Of a DNA stretch of 64,000 nt, positions 62,151 to 64,000 are shown piece after piece (within the stretch, counting starts at the first letter, position 1; the number at the start of each line of letters is the position of its first letter). The notes beneath the pieces are model-generated. The model was not told the DNA's origin. It saw only the letters and a program-made list of their open reading frames with translations, and did no database searches. The translations under genes and the position numbers were made by a program. Source of the stretch: Apostichopus japonicus (lineage: Eukaryota > Echinodermata > Holothuroidea > Aspidochirotida > Stichopodidae); contig NC_092572.1 of assembly GCF_037975245.1 (NCBI RefSeq), forward strand, positions 6,649,501-6,713,500, in the 5' to 3' direction.

Positions 62151-63375
62151 TGCATTAGTCATTTGAATTTGGTCAAATACTCTTTGGACCGGATAAGACA
62201 CATTATGGGACTCTTCAACAATGTCCTTCGAATTCATATGACCCATTGGTTGGGTGGTCCGATGAGTGCTGGCTTTGATTATGGCCTTACGGTTTGTTTG
62301 TAAGGTCCCGTTACACTCATTTGTGAAGTGATGATTTAGTGGTCATTTTAATTGGTCAAACACTTTTTGCACCGAGCAAGACGCATTATGGTACTCTTTT
62401 AAATTGTCATTAGAGATCATATGACCCATTGGTTGGGTGGTCCAAGGCGTGCTGGTTTGATTAGGGTCTTCAGGAATTTTTCAGGTCCCGTTACATTCAT
62501 TTACTAAGTGATGGTTTAGTGGTCATTTTAATTCGTCAAACACTCTTTGGACCGAGCAAGACGCTCGTACATATGTATATCGACTAAATGCATACAATTA
62601 CAAATGCACTGTGTTTTATTGTGTTGTATAGTATACACAGTACAATTGTTTACATTAATGTGTTGTGTAGAGCGGAGTCAAGCGAGTAAACAAACGATCG
62701 AGGACTGCTTATAATGGGCGCAATAGTTGGGAATAGTTGCTTCATTGTGTTAAGAACGCTCTATACTTTCATTCATATATATCTACAAAAAGTTTTGGAA
62801 AGTTGCTAATTTGAATATCTTGAATATGTTCGTGTTGATCATACTGATATCGAACAGAGTATGGAGGGATCCATGTTGAATACCTAAGTATCTCCCGTGT
62901 TCGCTGAAAGCCAATCAGAATCGAGGAAATAATTTTAGTGTCAGTTCAGTTTGGGAAAAAAATATCCGCGACCGGGCAAGACACATTATGGCACTTTTCT
63001 ACATTGGCATTAGAGTTCATATGACCCATTGGTTGGGTGGTCCAAGGCGTGCTGGTTTGGATTAGGGTCTTAAGGAGTTTTCAGGTCCTAGGCCTATTAC
63101 ATTCATTTACGAAGTGATAATTTAGTGGTCATTTTAATTGGTCAAGCACTCTTTGGACCGGCAAGACGCATGATGGTACCCTTCTACAATGTTTTAAGAT
63201 TTCATATGACCCATTGGTTAGGTGGTCCAAGGCGTACTAGTCTTGATTAGGGAGTAAAGTGTTTTTTTTTTTCAGGTCCCGTTACATTAATTTAAGTAAT
63301 GATGAAGTAGTTGTCATTTGAATTGGTCAAAAACTCTTTGGACTGGGCAAGATGCATTATGGTACCTTCTAGAAT
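62150..63375. repeat. Arrays of the same about 180-bp repeat, reverse orientation
   Basis: CTCTTTGGACCGG or a variant recurs at about 62182, 62362 and 62542. After an unrelated 400-bp interruption it recurs at 62970, 63148 and 63336. Units are the reverse complement of the 59.3-60.1 kb units, for example ACCCATTGGTTGGGTGGTCC and GTGATGATTTAGTGGTC. Confidence 0.88.
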
Positions 63376-64000
63376 GAGTAAATGAATAGGTAGCAGTTAC
63401 TCATTCGCGAATGTTGAACGAGGAATAGATATATAACTTCACAACCTGTTTACTGAAACTGCCTTCTTGTGTGTGTATCCATTCATGTAGTACTCTAATC
63501 GGCTAAATCATACGCTGTGATTAAAATGGTGGCGCTATTGAAATAATTTAATTATAAAGTGTATATATTTTACATCAATACGTGTGGTTCTCTTCTGAAT
63601 AACAAGACTTTCAGCAGTTGAATTATCAACTCTAATCAATAAACGAATCTGAACTTTATTATGATACAAGAATAAGTCACATTTATTTTACATTTATTTA
63701 TTTTCGTGAATAAACTCCATTTTATATAAAGTTTCATATTAACTGTGAATTAAAAACGAGTACAAAACATATCCATGCATCTTGAATACATCAGAAGGCA
63801 CATATTATCTCCTTCCCTCATGCAACAGTAAATCAGGCTAATAAAAAAATAATATTATGGATACAAAACATGTAAGAACTTATAATAAAAAATGAATAAA
63901 ATTGGCAGAGCATGATACTAATAACATTGAGGTAGCATTAACGCACTGTGTGGAACAAATCTTTATAGTACTGTACGCAATAGACAATATAATATATGTA

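Larger units (their letters stand above)
56270..64000. repeat. Copy B of the tandem segmental duplication (downstream of locus 2)
   Basis: Collinear with 24135-32720 and about 32 kb away, continuing to the end of the window. It starts about 100 bp after the kinase stop codon, whereas copy A starts about 110 bp after the third coiled-coil block of locus 1. Interrupted by the 59305-63375 insertion. Confidence 0.85.

Overview
The window is AT-rich, intron-rich metazoan DNA: long introns, consensus GT/AG splice sites in a consistent phase, tRNA-derived SINEs, LINE tails, and hAT, Kolobok and Gypsy elements. Immunoglobulin receptors combined with a divergent receptor-tyrosine-kinase domain, plus THAP, P2X7-like and CXC transposon proteins, suggest a marine deuterostome invertebrate. 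An echinoderm such as a sea cucumber is my best guess, but that is inference. There is no prokaryotic gene organisation.

Two related membrane-receptor loci lie in tandem on the + strand. Locus 1 (about 9257-24153) can be assembled exon by exon with every splice phase matching: signal peptide, two Ig domains (both flanked by phase-1 introns), a transmembrane exon, two tiny basic exons, then three short exons encoding a repeated heptad (coiled-coil) cytoplasmic tail. No kinase is found. Locus 2 (about 45594-56173) has a signal peptide, three Ig domains and a transmembrane exon, then a degraded tyrosine-kinase-like domain spread over about seven exons. It carries in-frame stops, a frameshift in an A run, phase mismatches and no recognisable HRD/DFG, so I call it a pseudogene. 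The DNA downstream of both loci is homologous (about 24.1-32.7 kb versus 56.3-64.0 kb), so the two loci arose from a tandem duplication of about 32 kb. The two cytoplasmic modules differ completely.

The rest is mobile and repetitive DNA. 8-4126: an inverted-repeat element coding on the minus strand for a zinc/CXC protein. 4761-6274: a hAT element with a perfect 8-bp target duplication, with a short relative at 23428-23826. 15178-21314: a Kolobok-type element (TTAA duplication) carrying THAP and P2X7-like remnants and a nested, internally deleted Gypsy element, inserted in an intron of locus 1. 25397-29262: an insertion bounded by (TA)n and containing a LINE fragment. 37442-37719: a Penelope-like GIY-YIG remnant. 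47460-48163: a triplicated 236-bp repeat inside locus 2. 50107-50655: an L2-like LINE tail. 55255-55460: a foldback hairpin. 59305-63375: an insertion bounded by oppositely oriented arrays of an about 180-bp repeat. Most of 32.7-45.5 kb shows no gene that I can support.
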